Shown piece after piece: positions 52,934-60,628 of a stretch of 64,000 bases of DNA. This DNA comes from Hankyongella sp964404985 (GTDB taxonomy: Bacteria > Pseudomonadota > Alphaproteobacteria > Sphingomonadales > Sphingomonadaceae). The notes beneath the pieces were generated by a model. That model was not told the DNA's origin. It saw only the letters and a program-made list of their open reading frames with translations, and made no database searches. Location: assembly GCA_964404985.1 (NCBI GenBank), contig CAYOMD010000002.1, positions 1 to 64,000 on the forward strand. The letters are read 5' to 3'. The position numbers and the translations under genes are program-made. Within the stretch, counting starts at the first letter, position 1. The number at the start of each line of letters is the position of its first letter.

Positions 52934-53531
52934 GACCCTTAGTCCTGAAGACAAGCGCCGCGTACGGGACGCTGTTGCCCGTGCCGAAGCGACCACCAGC
53001 GGCGAGATCGTCTGCATGGTCGCGCCCCGCGCGATCGACCCGGAGCCGTTCTGCGGGCTGGTCGCGGGCGCACTGGCGCTGGCGACACCCTGGGCCCTGA
53101 TGTGGCTGACCGCCTGGCCGCTGCTCGATATCCTGCTGGCACAGATCGGCGTGCTGCTGCTTGGCCTATGGGCTTTGCGTGCGGCCGGCCTTCGGGCCAT
53201 ACCCTCGGTACTGATCAGGCGATGGGTGCGCTCGGAAGCCGTGTCGCGGTTCGCCCAGCATGGGCTTGCGAACACCCGGGAGCGGACGGGCTTGCTCTTG
53301 TATGTGGCACTCGCCGAACACCGCGTGGATATCGTCGTCGATGCAGCGCTGGCGGATTCAGCGCATCAGCCAGTCTGGGATGCGATGGTCGCAACCGTCG
53401 TCGCGGCGATCCACCGGGACACGCTGGCCGACGGGTTGATCGCGGCGGTGGAGCAGGCCGCTGCCACCCTTGCAGAGGCAGCACCCCCGCGCGCCGACGA
53501 TCGCAACGAATTGCCGGACCTGATTGCCTGA
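52920..53531 (+). CDS. second TPM-domain membrane protein
   Basis: The 203-residue protein begins at GTG 52920, five bases after GGAGG (52910-52914), within the end of the first TPM gene. An alternative is GTG 52908. It has the TPM start LSPEDKRRVRDAVARAEATTSGEIVCMVAP, two membrane segments (about 40-85) and the domain end LADSAHQPVWDAMVATVVAAI. It lacks a signal peptide. It is the third gene of the lemA unit. R1 copy 4 begins four bases past its stop. Confidence 0.9.
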   Translation: MAAGETLSPEDKRRVRDAVARAEATTSGEIVCMVAPRAIDPEPFCGLVAGALALATPWALMWLTAWPLLDILLAQIGVLLLGLWALRAAGLRAIPSVLIRRWVRSEAVSRFAQHGLANTRERTGLLLYVALAEHRVDIVVDAALADSAHQPVWDAMVATVVAAIHRDTLADGLIAAVEQAAATLAEAAPPRADDRNELPDLIA

Positions 53532-53534
53532 TCG

Positions 53535-53686
53535 CTAGAGCGTGATGAAATTACTTAAAATCACGACTCTACCGTTCGTGTCGAGCCAAGTCGAGACACG
53601 TCCAGATTATGCTGGTAGATGATACTGGAGCTGCCCCTCGACCGGGCTCGGGGCGAACGGATCAAACTAAAGTCATCAGGCTCTAA
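53535..53686. repeat. intergenic repeat family R1, copy 4 (long subtype)
   Basis: The element has CTAGAGCGTGATGAAATTACT at the left, CCGTTCGTGTCGAGCCAAGTC, the extra ATGCTGGTAGATGATACTGG segment, CCCCTCGACCGGGCTCGGGG, and the end CTAAAGTCATCAGGCTCTAAA. It fills the convergent gap between the second TPM gene and DUF1244 almost exactly and includes the DUF1244 stop codon. Confidence 0.88.
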
Positions 53687-53985
53687 ATCTTGTTGCGCGC
53701 AACACTGGCCGCCATGCGGTCGAGCTGTTCCTGGGTTGCGGGCATCTGGTGCTGCGCGCGATACGCGTCATAAGGCATGCCATAGACCCATTCGCGCGCA
53801 GCCGCCTTGTCAAGCGACGCACCAGCCTCAGCAGCGGCGTCCGCCAGCCAGTCGGCCAGGCAGTTCCGGCAGAAGCCGCCATATCCCATCAGGTCGATGT
53901 TCTGCACATCGGTACGCTGGCGCAGATGCTCAAGCAGCCGGCGAAAAGCCATGGATTCAAGGTGCTGGCGCTGTTCTTCCGTCAT
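53683..53985 (-). CDS. DUF1244 family protein
   Basis: The 100-residue protein matches DUF1244: RRLLEHLRQRTDVQNIDLMGYGGFCRNCLADW, followed by AREWVYGMPYDAYRAQHQ. The CxxC in FCRNCL could bind a metal. Function is unknown. Its position divergent from pyk is conserved in many alphaproteobacteria. The stop TAG comes from the end of R1 copy 4, and the C-terminal sequence SVARNKI just before it may be changed from the ancestral one. Confidence 0.92.
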   Translation of the reverse strand: MTEEQRQHLESMAFRRLLEHLRQRTDVQNIDLMGYGGFCRNCLADWLADAAAEAGASLDKAAAREWVYGMPYDAYRAQHQMPATQEQLDRMAASVARNKI

Positions 53986-54055
53986 GTGACTTCCTTTGGT
54001 TAAGCCGGCGTGGTACGTCGGTCACAATTACACAAAATCTGCAAATGGGGATCGC

Positions 54056-55498
54056 ATGTCCTTTCAGCCACGCCAGCGCAACACCCGGATTGTCGCCACC
54101 CTCGGCCCGGCCTCCAACACCAAGGAGATGGTGACCCGGCTGATTGAAGCGGGAGTAGACGTCTTCCGTATCAACATGTCCCATGGCACCCAGGCGGACA
54201 AGGGAGCGCTCATCAGGATCATCCGCGAGATCGAGAGTGAGGAGCGCCGCCCGCTCACGATCCTCGCGGACCTGCAAGGCCCTAAGCTGCGCGTCGGCCA
54301 GTTCGCGAACGGGCCGGTGGTTCTGGAAAATGACGCGAGCTTCGTATTCGATGCCGACCCGACACCAGGTGACGTCTCCCGCGTGCACCTGCCCCACCCC
54401 GAACTGTTCGCAGCGCTTGAAGTCGGCCAGCGGCTGATGATCGACGATGGCAAGGTCAAGGTCGAGGTGGTCGAGGCGTCTGCAACCCGCCTCCTCACCC
54501 GTGTGCTGGTCGGGGGCAAGGTCTCCAACAACAAGGGCGTCAACGTGCCTGACGCGGTGATCCCGCTGGCGGCACTGACCGAGAAGGACCTCTCCGACCT
54601 TGAGTTCGCGCTGGAGCACAACGTCGACTGGGTCGCGCTGTCGTTCGTGCAACGCCCGGAAGACGTGATCGAGGCGAAGCGGCTGATCAACGGGCGCGCC
54701 GGCGTTCTCGCCAAGATCGAGAAGCCCTCAGCCCTCAAGGACATCGAGGCGATCCTCGACGTATCGGATGCCGTGATGGTCGCGCGTGGTGACCTCGGCG
54801 TCGAGCTGCCGCCGGAGGAGGTTCCGCCGGCCCAGAAACGCATCGTCGAGCAGGCACGCGCCAAGGGCAAGATGGTGGTGGTGGCCACCCAGATGCTGGA
54901 ATCCATGATCCAGTCGCCGACGCCGACCCGCGCCGAAGTCTCAGACGTCGCCAACGCTATCTACGACGGCGCCGATGCCGTGATGCTCTCCGCCGAATCT
55001 GCGGCTGGCGCCTTCCCGATCGAGGCGGTTGCGATGATGGATGCGATTGCGCGCCAGGTCGAGTCGGACCCAGGCTATTCCGCACGCATGCACCTGACTC
55101 GTACCGACCCGGAGTCAACACCCGCCGATGCCTTGTCCCGCGCTGCGGCCCAGGTCGCGCAGACTGTCTCCGCCAAGCTGGTGTGCTGTTTCACCTCGTC
55201 CGGCTCGACGGCCATACGGGTGGCGCGCGAGCGCCCCGCGACGGCGATCCTGGTGCTGACGCCGGAGCTGACGACAGCGCGCCGGCTCGGCATCGTCTGG
55301 GGCGTGCATACGATCCACACCCGTGACGTCGTCGACTTCGAGGAAATGATCGCCAAGTCCAAGCGCATGGCGCTGCGCTCGCAACTCACCCAGGGCGGGG
55401 ATCGCATCGTCGTGGTCGCCGGCTATCCCTTCGGCATTGCCGGGTCCACCAACACCCTGCATATCGCCAAGCTCACTGGCAACGAGCTCTACGCCTAG
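54056..55498 (+). CDS. pyk: pyruvate kinase
   Basis: The 480-residue enzyme makes ATP and pyruvate from PEP in glycolysis. Signatures: RNTRIVATLGPASN, FRINMSHGT, ADLQGPKLRVG, LAKIEKPSALKD (catalytic Lys), MVARGDLGVELP and TQMLESMIQSPTPTRAEVSDVANA. The C-terminal domain ends GSTNTLHIAKL. ATG 54056 was chosen over the frame start at 53996, which overlaps the upstream region without family similarity. Two long hairpins follow. Confidence 0.97.
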   Translation: MSFQPRQRNTRIVATLGPASNTKEMVTRLIEAGVDVFRINMSHGTQADKGALIRIIREIESEERRPLTILADLQGPKLRVGQFANGPVVLENDASFVFDADPTPGDVSRVHLPHPELFAALEVGQRLMIDDGKVKVEVVEASATRLLTRVLVGGKVSNNKGVNVPDAVIPLAALTEKDLSDLEFALEHNVDWVALSFVQRPEDVIEAKRLINGRAGVLAKIEKPSALKDIEAILDVSDAVMVARGDLGVELPPEEVPPAQKRIVEQARAKGKMVVVATQMLESMIQSPTPTRAEVSDVANAIYDGADAVMLSAESAAGAFPIEAVAMMDAIARQVESDPGYSARMHLTRTDPESTPADALSRAAAQVAQTVSAKLVCCFTSSGSTAIRVARERPATAILVLTPELTTARRLGIVWGVHTIHTRDVVDFEEMIAKSKRMALRSQLTQGGDRIVVVAGYPFGIAGSTNTLHIAKLTGNELYA

Positions 55499-55501
55499 AC
55501 C

Positions 55502-55560
55502 CTTTCCGACTTTGATGGAATCGCATCGTGATGGCATCAAAGGTCGGAAAAAAGGGTCGG
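55502..55560. terminator. long imperfect hairpin after pyk
   Basis: CCCTTTCCGACTTTGATG faces CATCAAAGGTCGGAAAAAAGGG, giving a stem near 18 bp with small bulges around a 17-base loop. It starts four bases past the pyk stop. There is no T run on the plus strand, but the A run makes a U tract for transcripts from the minus strand. Confidence 0.6.
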
Positions 55561-55572
55561 CTCATATGTCTG

Positions 55573-55630
55573 GAGCCTTTCTTGTCGTTTCTTGATTGAA
55601 CCGCTGGTTCAATCAAAAACGGAAAGGCTC
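55573..55630. repeat. second long hairpin between pyk and rpmJ
   Basis: GAGCCTTTC...TTGATTGAACC faces GGTTCAATCAA...GAAAGGCTC with a three-base loop. The inner 11 bp pair perfectly and the outer nine again perfectly, with a short unequal segment between. Like the other hairpins it lies between convergent genes and may end both transcripts. Confidence 0.75.
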
Positions 55631-55647
55631 TGACACAGAAACATAAA

Positions 55648-55674
55648 GACCGCCGGCGATGTGCTGGCGGCCTG
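55648..55674 (-). terminator. possible terminator of rpmJ
   Basis: On the minus strand CCGCCAGC and GCCGGCGG form an eight-base stem around ACATC, followed by TCTTTATGTTT. It lies about 50 bases past the rpmJ stop. Stem quality is moderate. Confidence 0.45.
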
Positions 55675-55724
55675 CTGGTAGATGGTTTTTGGAGCAAACG
55701 GCGGAACGGACCGCCGGCGCAGGC

Positions 55725-55850
55725 TTAGCCCTGGCGCGCCTTGAAGCGACGCTGCGTCTTGTTGATGACGTAGGTCCGGCCACGACGGCGGATCACGCGG
55801 CAATCCCGGTGACGACCTTTCAGTGATTTCAGCGAGTTGCGAATCTTCAT
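55725..55850 (-). CDS. rpmJ: 50S ribosomal protein L36
   Basis: This short gene encodes 41 residues: MKIRNSLKSLKGRHRDCRV, then IRRRGRTYVINKTQRRFKARQG. This is the longer L36 form typical of alphaproteobacteria, without the four-residue zinc ligand set of the C+ form (a single Cys remains). L36 binds domain VI of 23S rRNA in the large subunit. Start ATG is at 55848-55850, stop TAA at 55725-55727. It is a single-gene unit. Confidence 0.97.
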   Translation of the reverse strand: MKIRNSLKSLKGRHRDCRVIRRRGRTYVINKTQRRFKARQG

Positions 55851-56054
55851 AACAAACGTCCAAATGCGGGCTGGCTGCGAGGGACGATGCCGTATGGAAA
55901 ATCCCCGCCAGAGTCAAGCACGAGAAGCAATGATCGCGGATCCATCCGCCAGCGTAATCATTATGGCATAGATACTCGACAAACTGCCGCGCAAGGGCCA
56001 CATCTGTTCGTGACGTGCCGTATCTTAAGGTAACGTCACACTCATGGATGCCTC

Positions 56055-56840
56055 ATGTTCTCGAAGCTGTTCAAACGCAAGGAAGCGCCCAAGATCGCCA
56101 CAACCCCGCCCGGCGAGCAGGTGTTCGCGATCGGGGACGTGCATGGGCGGCTCGACCTGCTGAATGAACTGCTGGCCATAATCCTCGCCGATTGTCGCGA
56201 TCAGGCGAGCAAGGGCACCCGCAGCTTCATAGTCATGCTCGGCGACTATGTTGATCGCGGTCAATCCTCGGCGCAGGTGATCGAGCGCTTGATGGCCCTG
56301 CAGCAGGAATGGCCGGATACGATTCTGCTGCGCGGCAACCACGAGCAGATCATGCTGGAGGTGCTGGGGGACCGCCCGGACCTTGAGACCTTCGAGAGCT
56401 GGATGCACTATGGCGGTCGCGAAACGCTGATCAGCTACGGCCTGACCCTGCAGGATGTGTTCAACGAAAATTCGCAGCTGATCCTCAACAAGGCACGCCG
56501 GGTTGTACCGCAAGGTCATCTGGACTGGATCACAACCCTCAAGAACAACTGGCAGCGGGGCGACTATTATTTCGCCCATGCCGGGGTACGCCCCGATATC
56601 GCGCTTGACGAGCAACGCCCGCAGGACCTGTTGTGGATCCGGGAGCCGTTCCTGTCCTCGCGGGAGGATTTCGGCATGGTGGTCGTGCATGGCCACAGCG
56701 TGTCCAGCAGCGTTGACGACAAGCCGAACCGCATCGGCATCGATACTGGTGCCTATGCCTCAGGCGTGCTGACCGCTGTGCGCCTGACCGAAGACGGCCT
56801 GCGCAGTTTCGTCGACACCCGCGTGCATTCTCGCGGATAG
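56055..56840 (+). CDS. PPP-family metallophosphoesterase
   Basis: The 261-residue protein has the PPP-type motifs: GDVHGRLD (27-34), GDYVDRG, LLRGNHEQ, FAHAGVRP and VVHGHSV, which bind two metal ions. Bacterial members dephosphorylate proteins or diadenosine tetraphosphate. The short N-terminal basic tail MFSKLFKRKEAPK is not a signal peptide. It is convergent with pgi with a four-base gap. Confidence 0.92.
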   Translation: MFSKLFKRKEAPKIATTPPGEQVFAIGDVHGRLDLLNELLAIILADCRDQASKGTRSFIVMLGDYVDRGQSSAQVIERLMALQQEWPDTILLRGNHEQIMLEVLGDRPDLETFESWMHYGGRETLISYGLTLQDVFNENSQLILNKARRVVPQGHLDWITTLKNNWQRGDYYFAHAGVRPDIALDEQRPQDLLWIREPFLSSREDFGMVVVHGHSVSSSVDDKPNRIGIDTGAYASGVLTAVRLTEDGLRSFVDTRVHSRG

Positions 56841-56844
56841 ATTT

Positions 56845-58407
56845 CTACCGCAGTGCGGCGATAAGCCCGGCCGTCGAGGCGTCCCAGCCGTCCGGCAAGG
56901 GCGCGCCGGCCATCGGCCCGGTCAGGTCGCGCGCCATCAGCTTGCCGAGCTCGACCCCCATCTGGTCGAAGCAGTTGACCCCCATCAGCACCGACCAGGC
57001 GAACGTGCGATGCTCGTAGAAAGCCAGCAGCGCCCCCAGGGTGTGTGCGTCCAGCCTGTCGAGCAGGATGGTGGTCGAGGCACGGTCGCCCGGCGAGACC
57101 AGTGCTACATCGACACCCTCTGCGCGGCCACGCAGCAGCGCACTGGACTGGGCCAGACAGTTGGCAAGCAAGGCCTGGTGCGCTGCCGCATGGCCGTGCG
57201 CCGGAGCCTTGACCATGATGAAATCAACCGGGCACCAGTCACTGGACTGATGCAGCCACTGGAACACCGCATGCTGCGCATCGGTGCCGACGCTGCCCCA
57301 GACCACCGGCATCGCCGGGCCGCTGTAAGGCTCGCCGTCATGGTCGACACGTTTGCCGTCGCTCTCCAGCTCCAGTTGTTGCAGGAATGGCACCAGCAGG
57401 GCCAGCCGCTGGTCGTAGGGCATGACGGCGCGCGTCGCCCTGCCCCAGACTCCCGCGTACAGGAAACCCATGAGCGCTGAGATCAGCACTGCGTTGGACT
57501 CTGGCGGCGCATCCGCCATATGGGCGTCCATGTCGCGTGCACCGGCCCGCAGTGCCTCGAACACCGGCAGGCCGTAGTTCAGCGCGACCGGCAGGCCGAC
57601 CGCCGACCACAAGGAGTAACGCCCGCCGACCCAGGCACCGAAATGCGCGATCCGCTCCGGCGCCACCCCCTGCGCCTGCGCCAGGTCCGGCCTGGAGGTG
57701 ACCGCGACAACGTCCGCATAGGGGTTGACGATGCCCGCCGCCTGCTTCCAGGCGAGCGCCTGCGCCAGGTTGGTCTGCATCTCCAGCGTGGTCCAGGTCT
57801 TGGAACAGGCAATCAGCAGGGTGCGCGCCGGGTCCAGCCCGGCTATCGCCTGCTCGAACGCATGGCCGTCGATGTTGGAGAGAAAGCGCAGGTCATATCG
57901 GCCCGGCGTATCAAGCCGCAGGGCATCCGTGATCACTGCCGGTCCAAGTACCGAACCGCCGATCCCGATGTGGATGATCGCGCTGTAGTCGCCGGCATGG
58001 ACGTGCCGCACCACGCTGGCCATCTGCGCATCTGCTGCTGCCACATCCGCTGCTATACGGTCCCCATTGGCGGCAACCTCCGGCACGCGGAAGCCGCGGG
58101 TTGCCGTGTGGAGCGCCGGGCGCCCCTCTGTCGGGTTGACGATACCGCCGCCAACCAGCGCATCGGCAGCCGCACGCCAGCCGGCGGCCTGCCAGAGCGC
58201 AGTTCCGGCATCGCGGATCGCCGGGCAGTAATGGGTCTTGGAGAAATCGAACAGCAGTGGGCCAACCCGCAGCGTGCAGGCTGTAAAGCGCTGGGGGTCA
58301 TCCGCGAACAGCGCCATGATCGGTCGCTCGGCGATTGCGCCGGCAACTTCGGCCAACTTCTGGCCAGCGAGCGAGCGATGCGGCTGCTTAACGAAGGCGT
58401 GAGTCAA
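56845..58407 (-). CDS. pgi: glucose-6-phosphate isomerase
   Basis: The 520-residue enzyme links glucose-6-P and fructose-6-P. Family motifs: IHIGIGGSVLGPAV, SKTWTTLEMQTN, GGRYSLWSAVGLP, and the second signature near the C-terminus GVNCFDQMGVELGK. The catalytic Glu lies in VGGRYSLWS-flanking sequence and the His/Lys region near HHAAHQALLANC-like sequence. The best start is TTG 58407 with GGGAGAG just upstream, overlapping galE by 20 bases; the open frame runs further upstream inside galE without similarity. It is slightly shorter than E. coli Pgi. Confidence 0.95.
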   Translation of the reverse strand: MTHAFVKQPHRSLAGQKLAEVAGAIAERPIMALFADDPQRFTACTLRVGPLLFDFSKTHYCPAIRDAGTALWQAAGWRAAADALVGGGIVNPTEGRPALHTATRGFRVPEVAANGDRIAADVAAADAQMASVVRHVHAGDYSAIIHIGIGGSVLGPAVITDALRLDTPGRYDLRFLSNIDGHAFEQAIAGLDPARTLLIACSKTWTTLEMQTNLAQALAWKQAAGIVNPYADVVAVTSRPDLAQAQGVAPERIAHFGAWVGGRYSLWSAVGLPVALNYGLPVFEALRAGARDMDAHMADAPPESNAVLISALMGFLYAGVWGRATRAVMPYDQRLALLVPFLQQLELESDGKRVDHDGEPYSGPAMPVVWGSVGTDAQHAVFQWLHQSSDWCPVDFIMVKAPAHGHAAAHQALLANCLAQSSALLRGRAEGVDVALVSPGDRASTTILLDRLDAHTLGALLAFYEHRTFAWSVLMGVNCFDQMGVELGKLMARDLTGPMAGAPLPDGWDASTAGLIAALR

Positions 58408-59383
58408 GGTCTCTCTCCCACTTGAGCGCGGACTCGACGATAAAGTCGAGGTTGCCGTAGCGCGGCTGCCAGGCGAAAATCTCGCGGATGCGGCTATTGT
58501 CGGCAACCAATGCGGCCGGGTCTCCGGGGCGGCGCTCGCTGAAGATGCGGTTGATCTTCGCGCCGGACACCCGGTCGACCGCATCCAGCACCTCCAGGAC
58601 CGAGAAGCCCCGGTTATAGCCGCAGTTGAGCGTGAACGAGTCCGCAGGCCTGTCGATCAGGTCCCGCAGCGCCAGCACATGCGCCTCGGCCAGGTCCATC
58701 ACATGGATATAGTCGCGCACGCCGGTGCCGTCGGGTGTATCATAATCCGTGCCGAACACACTGACATGGTCGCGCTTGCCGAGTGCGGCCTCGACCCCGA
58801 CCTTGATCAGGTGGGTGGCATTGCGGGTCGATTGGCCAGTGCGCCCCGCCGGGTCAGCGCCTGCGACGTTGAAGTAGCGCAGGACCCCGTAGTTGAGCGG
58901 ATGCGCAAAGGCGGTGTCGCGCAGCATGGTCTCGGTCATCAGCTTGGACGCGCCGTAGGGGTTGATAGGGGCGGTGGGCATGTCTTCGCGCACCGGGGTC
59001 ACCTCCGGGATACCGTAGACCGCCGCAGTCGAGGAGAAGATGAAGTGCCGGACGCCGTTGCGCACCGCCGCCTCGATCAGGGCCCGGCTTTTGACTGTAT
59101 TGTTGAAATAATATTTGAGCGGATCGCTGACCGACTCCGGCACGATGATCGAGCCGGCAAAATGCATGATGGCACTGATGCCATGGTCGCCGATAATGCG
59201 GTCGAGTGCGGCATCATCCGCAATATCCGCTTCATAGAACGGCGTGCCCTCCGGCGTTGCCCAGCGGAAGCCTGTGCTGAGATTGTCGATGACCACGGGC
59301 GTGAAGCCGGCGTCGCGTAACGCCAGAACTGCGTGGCTGCCGATATAGCCAGCCCCGCCTGTGACCAGAACCGCGACGCTCAT
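58388..59383 (-). CDS. galE: UDP-glucose 4-epimerase
   Basis: The 331-residue short-chain dehydrogenase-type epimerase has the NAD motif VTGGAGYIGSHAVLAL, MHFAGSIIVPESVSDPLKYY, the catalytic SSTAAVYG serine region, YxxxK in NPYGASKLM, and RYFNVAGADPAG. It interconverts UDP-glucose and UDP-galactose for surface polysaccharides. ATG 59383 has GGAGAG five bases upstream; GTG 59389 would add two residues. It overlaps pgi and is probably cotranscribed. Confidence 0.95.
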   Translation of the reverse strand: MSVAVLVTGGAGYIGSHAVLALRDAGFTPVVIDNLSTGFRWATPEGTPFYEADIADDAALDRIIGDHGISAIMHFAGSIIVPESVSDPLKYYFNNTVKSRALIEAAVRNGVRHFIFSSTAAVYGIPEVTPVREDMPTAPINPYGASKLMTETMLRDTAFAHPLNYGVLRYFNVAGADPAGRTGQSTRNATHLIKVGVEAALGKRDHVSVFGTDYDTPDGTGVRDYIHVMDLAEAHVLALRDLIDRPADSFTLNCGYNRGFSVLEVLDAVDRVSGAKINRIFSERRPGDPAALVADNSRIREIFAWQPRYGNLDFIVESALKWERDLDSRLR

Positions 59384-59584
59384 GAACACTCTCCATCTGT
59401 AACAGCCGGGCCAATATACTTAGGTCGAACTGCGGGCGACCGCGCTTGCCTCTACCCCATTCAGTCGCAGGCAGCAACGTGAATGGGGCGTGGTAAGAAA
59501 GCGTTAACTGCAAGTGTTCACGGCTATTTCGGACGTGACACGCTAGGGTGTATCGATTTCGGTTCACGGGGATGCCCGCCTTCC

Positions 59585-59926
59585 ATGCACATTCTGCTTT
59601 ACGTCATCGGTGTGATGGCAACCCTCATCGGCATAGCGGCAGGCGTGCTGCTGCAACAATTGCCCATGATCGCCAACGGCCTGTTGATCGGCGTATTGTT
59701 CGGGACGCTCGGCAAGGGCCTGCACCTGCTGCAGAAGATTGAAAACCACCTGCGGGTCGGCTTCATCAATCTCAAGATGGCAGACAACCGGTGGGAGACG
59801 CTGCTGAAATTCGGTGGTCTTGAGCTGCCGGCTGGATCGATCTCCGCATCCCCTGCAGCACAGGCCGACGTGGAACCAGACACAGCATTACCAGTCGATA
59901 CGACGAACGGCGCGCGGCCACACTGA
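59585..59926 (+). CDS. small membrane protein of unknown function
   Basis: From ATG 59585 the product has 113 residues: two adjacent hydrophobic segments (MHILLYVIGVMATLIGIAAG and NGLLIGVLFGTLGKGLHLL), a short amphipathic stretch (QKIENHLRVGFINLKMADNRWETLL) and an acidic Ala-rich tail. The frame continues 34 codons upstream to 59483, but those residues are not hydrophobic and lie before any clear SD. I do not recognise a family. It is divergent from galE and followed 66 bases on by the lipoprotein gene. Confidence 0.6.
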   Translation: MHILLYVIGVMATLIGIAAGVLLQQLPMIANGLLIGVLFGTLGKGLHLLQKIENHLRVGFINLKMADNRWETLLKFGGLELPAGSISASPAAQADVEPDTALPVDTTNGARPH

Positions 59927-59992
59927 TCGCGAGCCATTGTTCTGCGAGGCACAAGCTCCTAAGCTTTACGGCAAAAGCTGGAGTGTGATCCT

Positions 59993-60628
59993 ATGTCTCT
60001 TCGCGTTGTTCTCCCTGCACTCATGCTGCTGGCCGGGTGCGCGAGCAGCGGCTTCAAGGCCGATGTCGTGCGCTTCCACCAGAACCTCCAGCCGCAGGCG
60101 GCGACACTGGACGTGCGACCGGCGGACCCTGCGCTCGCCAACAGCCTGGAGTTCCAGAGCATCGCACAACTCGTGCGCAGCGAACTCGCCAAGCACGGGT
60201 ATGGCGCAGCGCCGGCAGGGCAAGCTGCCGCACTGGTTGCAACCATATCCCTGACCGTCACCCCGCGCCCGGCCCTCAACGATGGCGACCGCCCACGTAG
60301 CGGGGTCAGCGTCGGTGTGGGCGTGGGCGGCGGCAGCGGGAGCCGCGTCGGCGGCGGTGTCGGCGTCGGGATCGATCTGTCGAACATTTTCAAGGGCGAT
60401 ACCAAAGACAACAGCATCGCAGCCGCCGAGCATGTCCTGGCTGTTCGGCTCGCACCGCCCGACGGCGGAACGGCCCTATGGGAGGGTCGCGCGACAGCAC
60501 TGGTGCAAGGCAAGGGTGCTGCCCTGCCGACGACCAGAGCGGCCGAGCTCACGCGCCTGCTGTTCCGGACCTTCCCCGGGACCTCCGGCCAGACCGAACG
60601 CCTGACCGACAACGGGAGCACCAAGTGA
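59993..60628 (+). CDS. DUF4136-like lipoprotein
   Basis: The 211-residue product starts MSLRVVLPALMLLAGCASSG, a lipoprotein signal with lipobox LAGC. The body begins FKADVVRFHQNL and continues LEFQSIAQLVRSELAKHGYGAA, as in DUF4136 proteins, with a central Gly/Val-rich stretch (GVSVGVGVGGGSGSRVGGG) that may sit in or along the membrane. Function unknown. Its stop overlaps the M14 carboxypeptidase GTG start by four bases. Confidence 0.85.
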   Translation: MSLRVVLPALMLLAGCASSGFKADVVRFHQNLQPQAATLDVRPADPALANSLEFQSIAQLVRSELAKHGYGAAPAGQAAALVATISLTVTPRPALNDGDRPRSGVSVGVGVGGGSGSRVGGGVGVGIDLSNIFKGDTKDNSIAAAEHVLAVRLAPPDGGTALWEGRATALVQGKGAALPTTRAAELTRLLFRTFPGTSGQTERLTDNGSTK

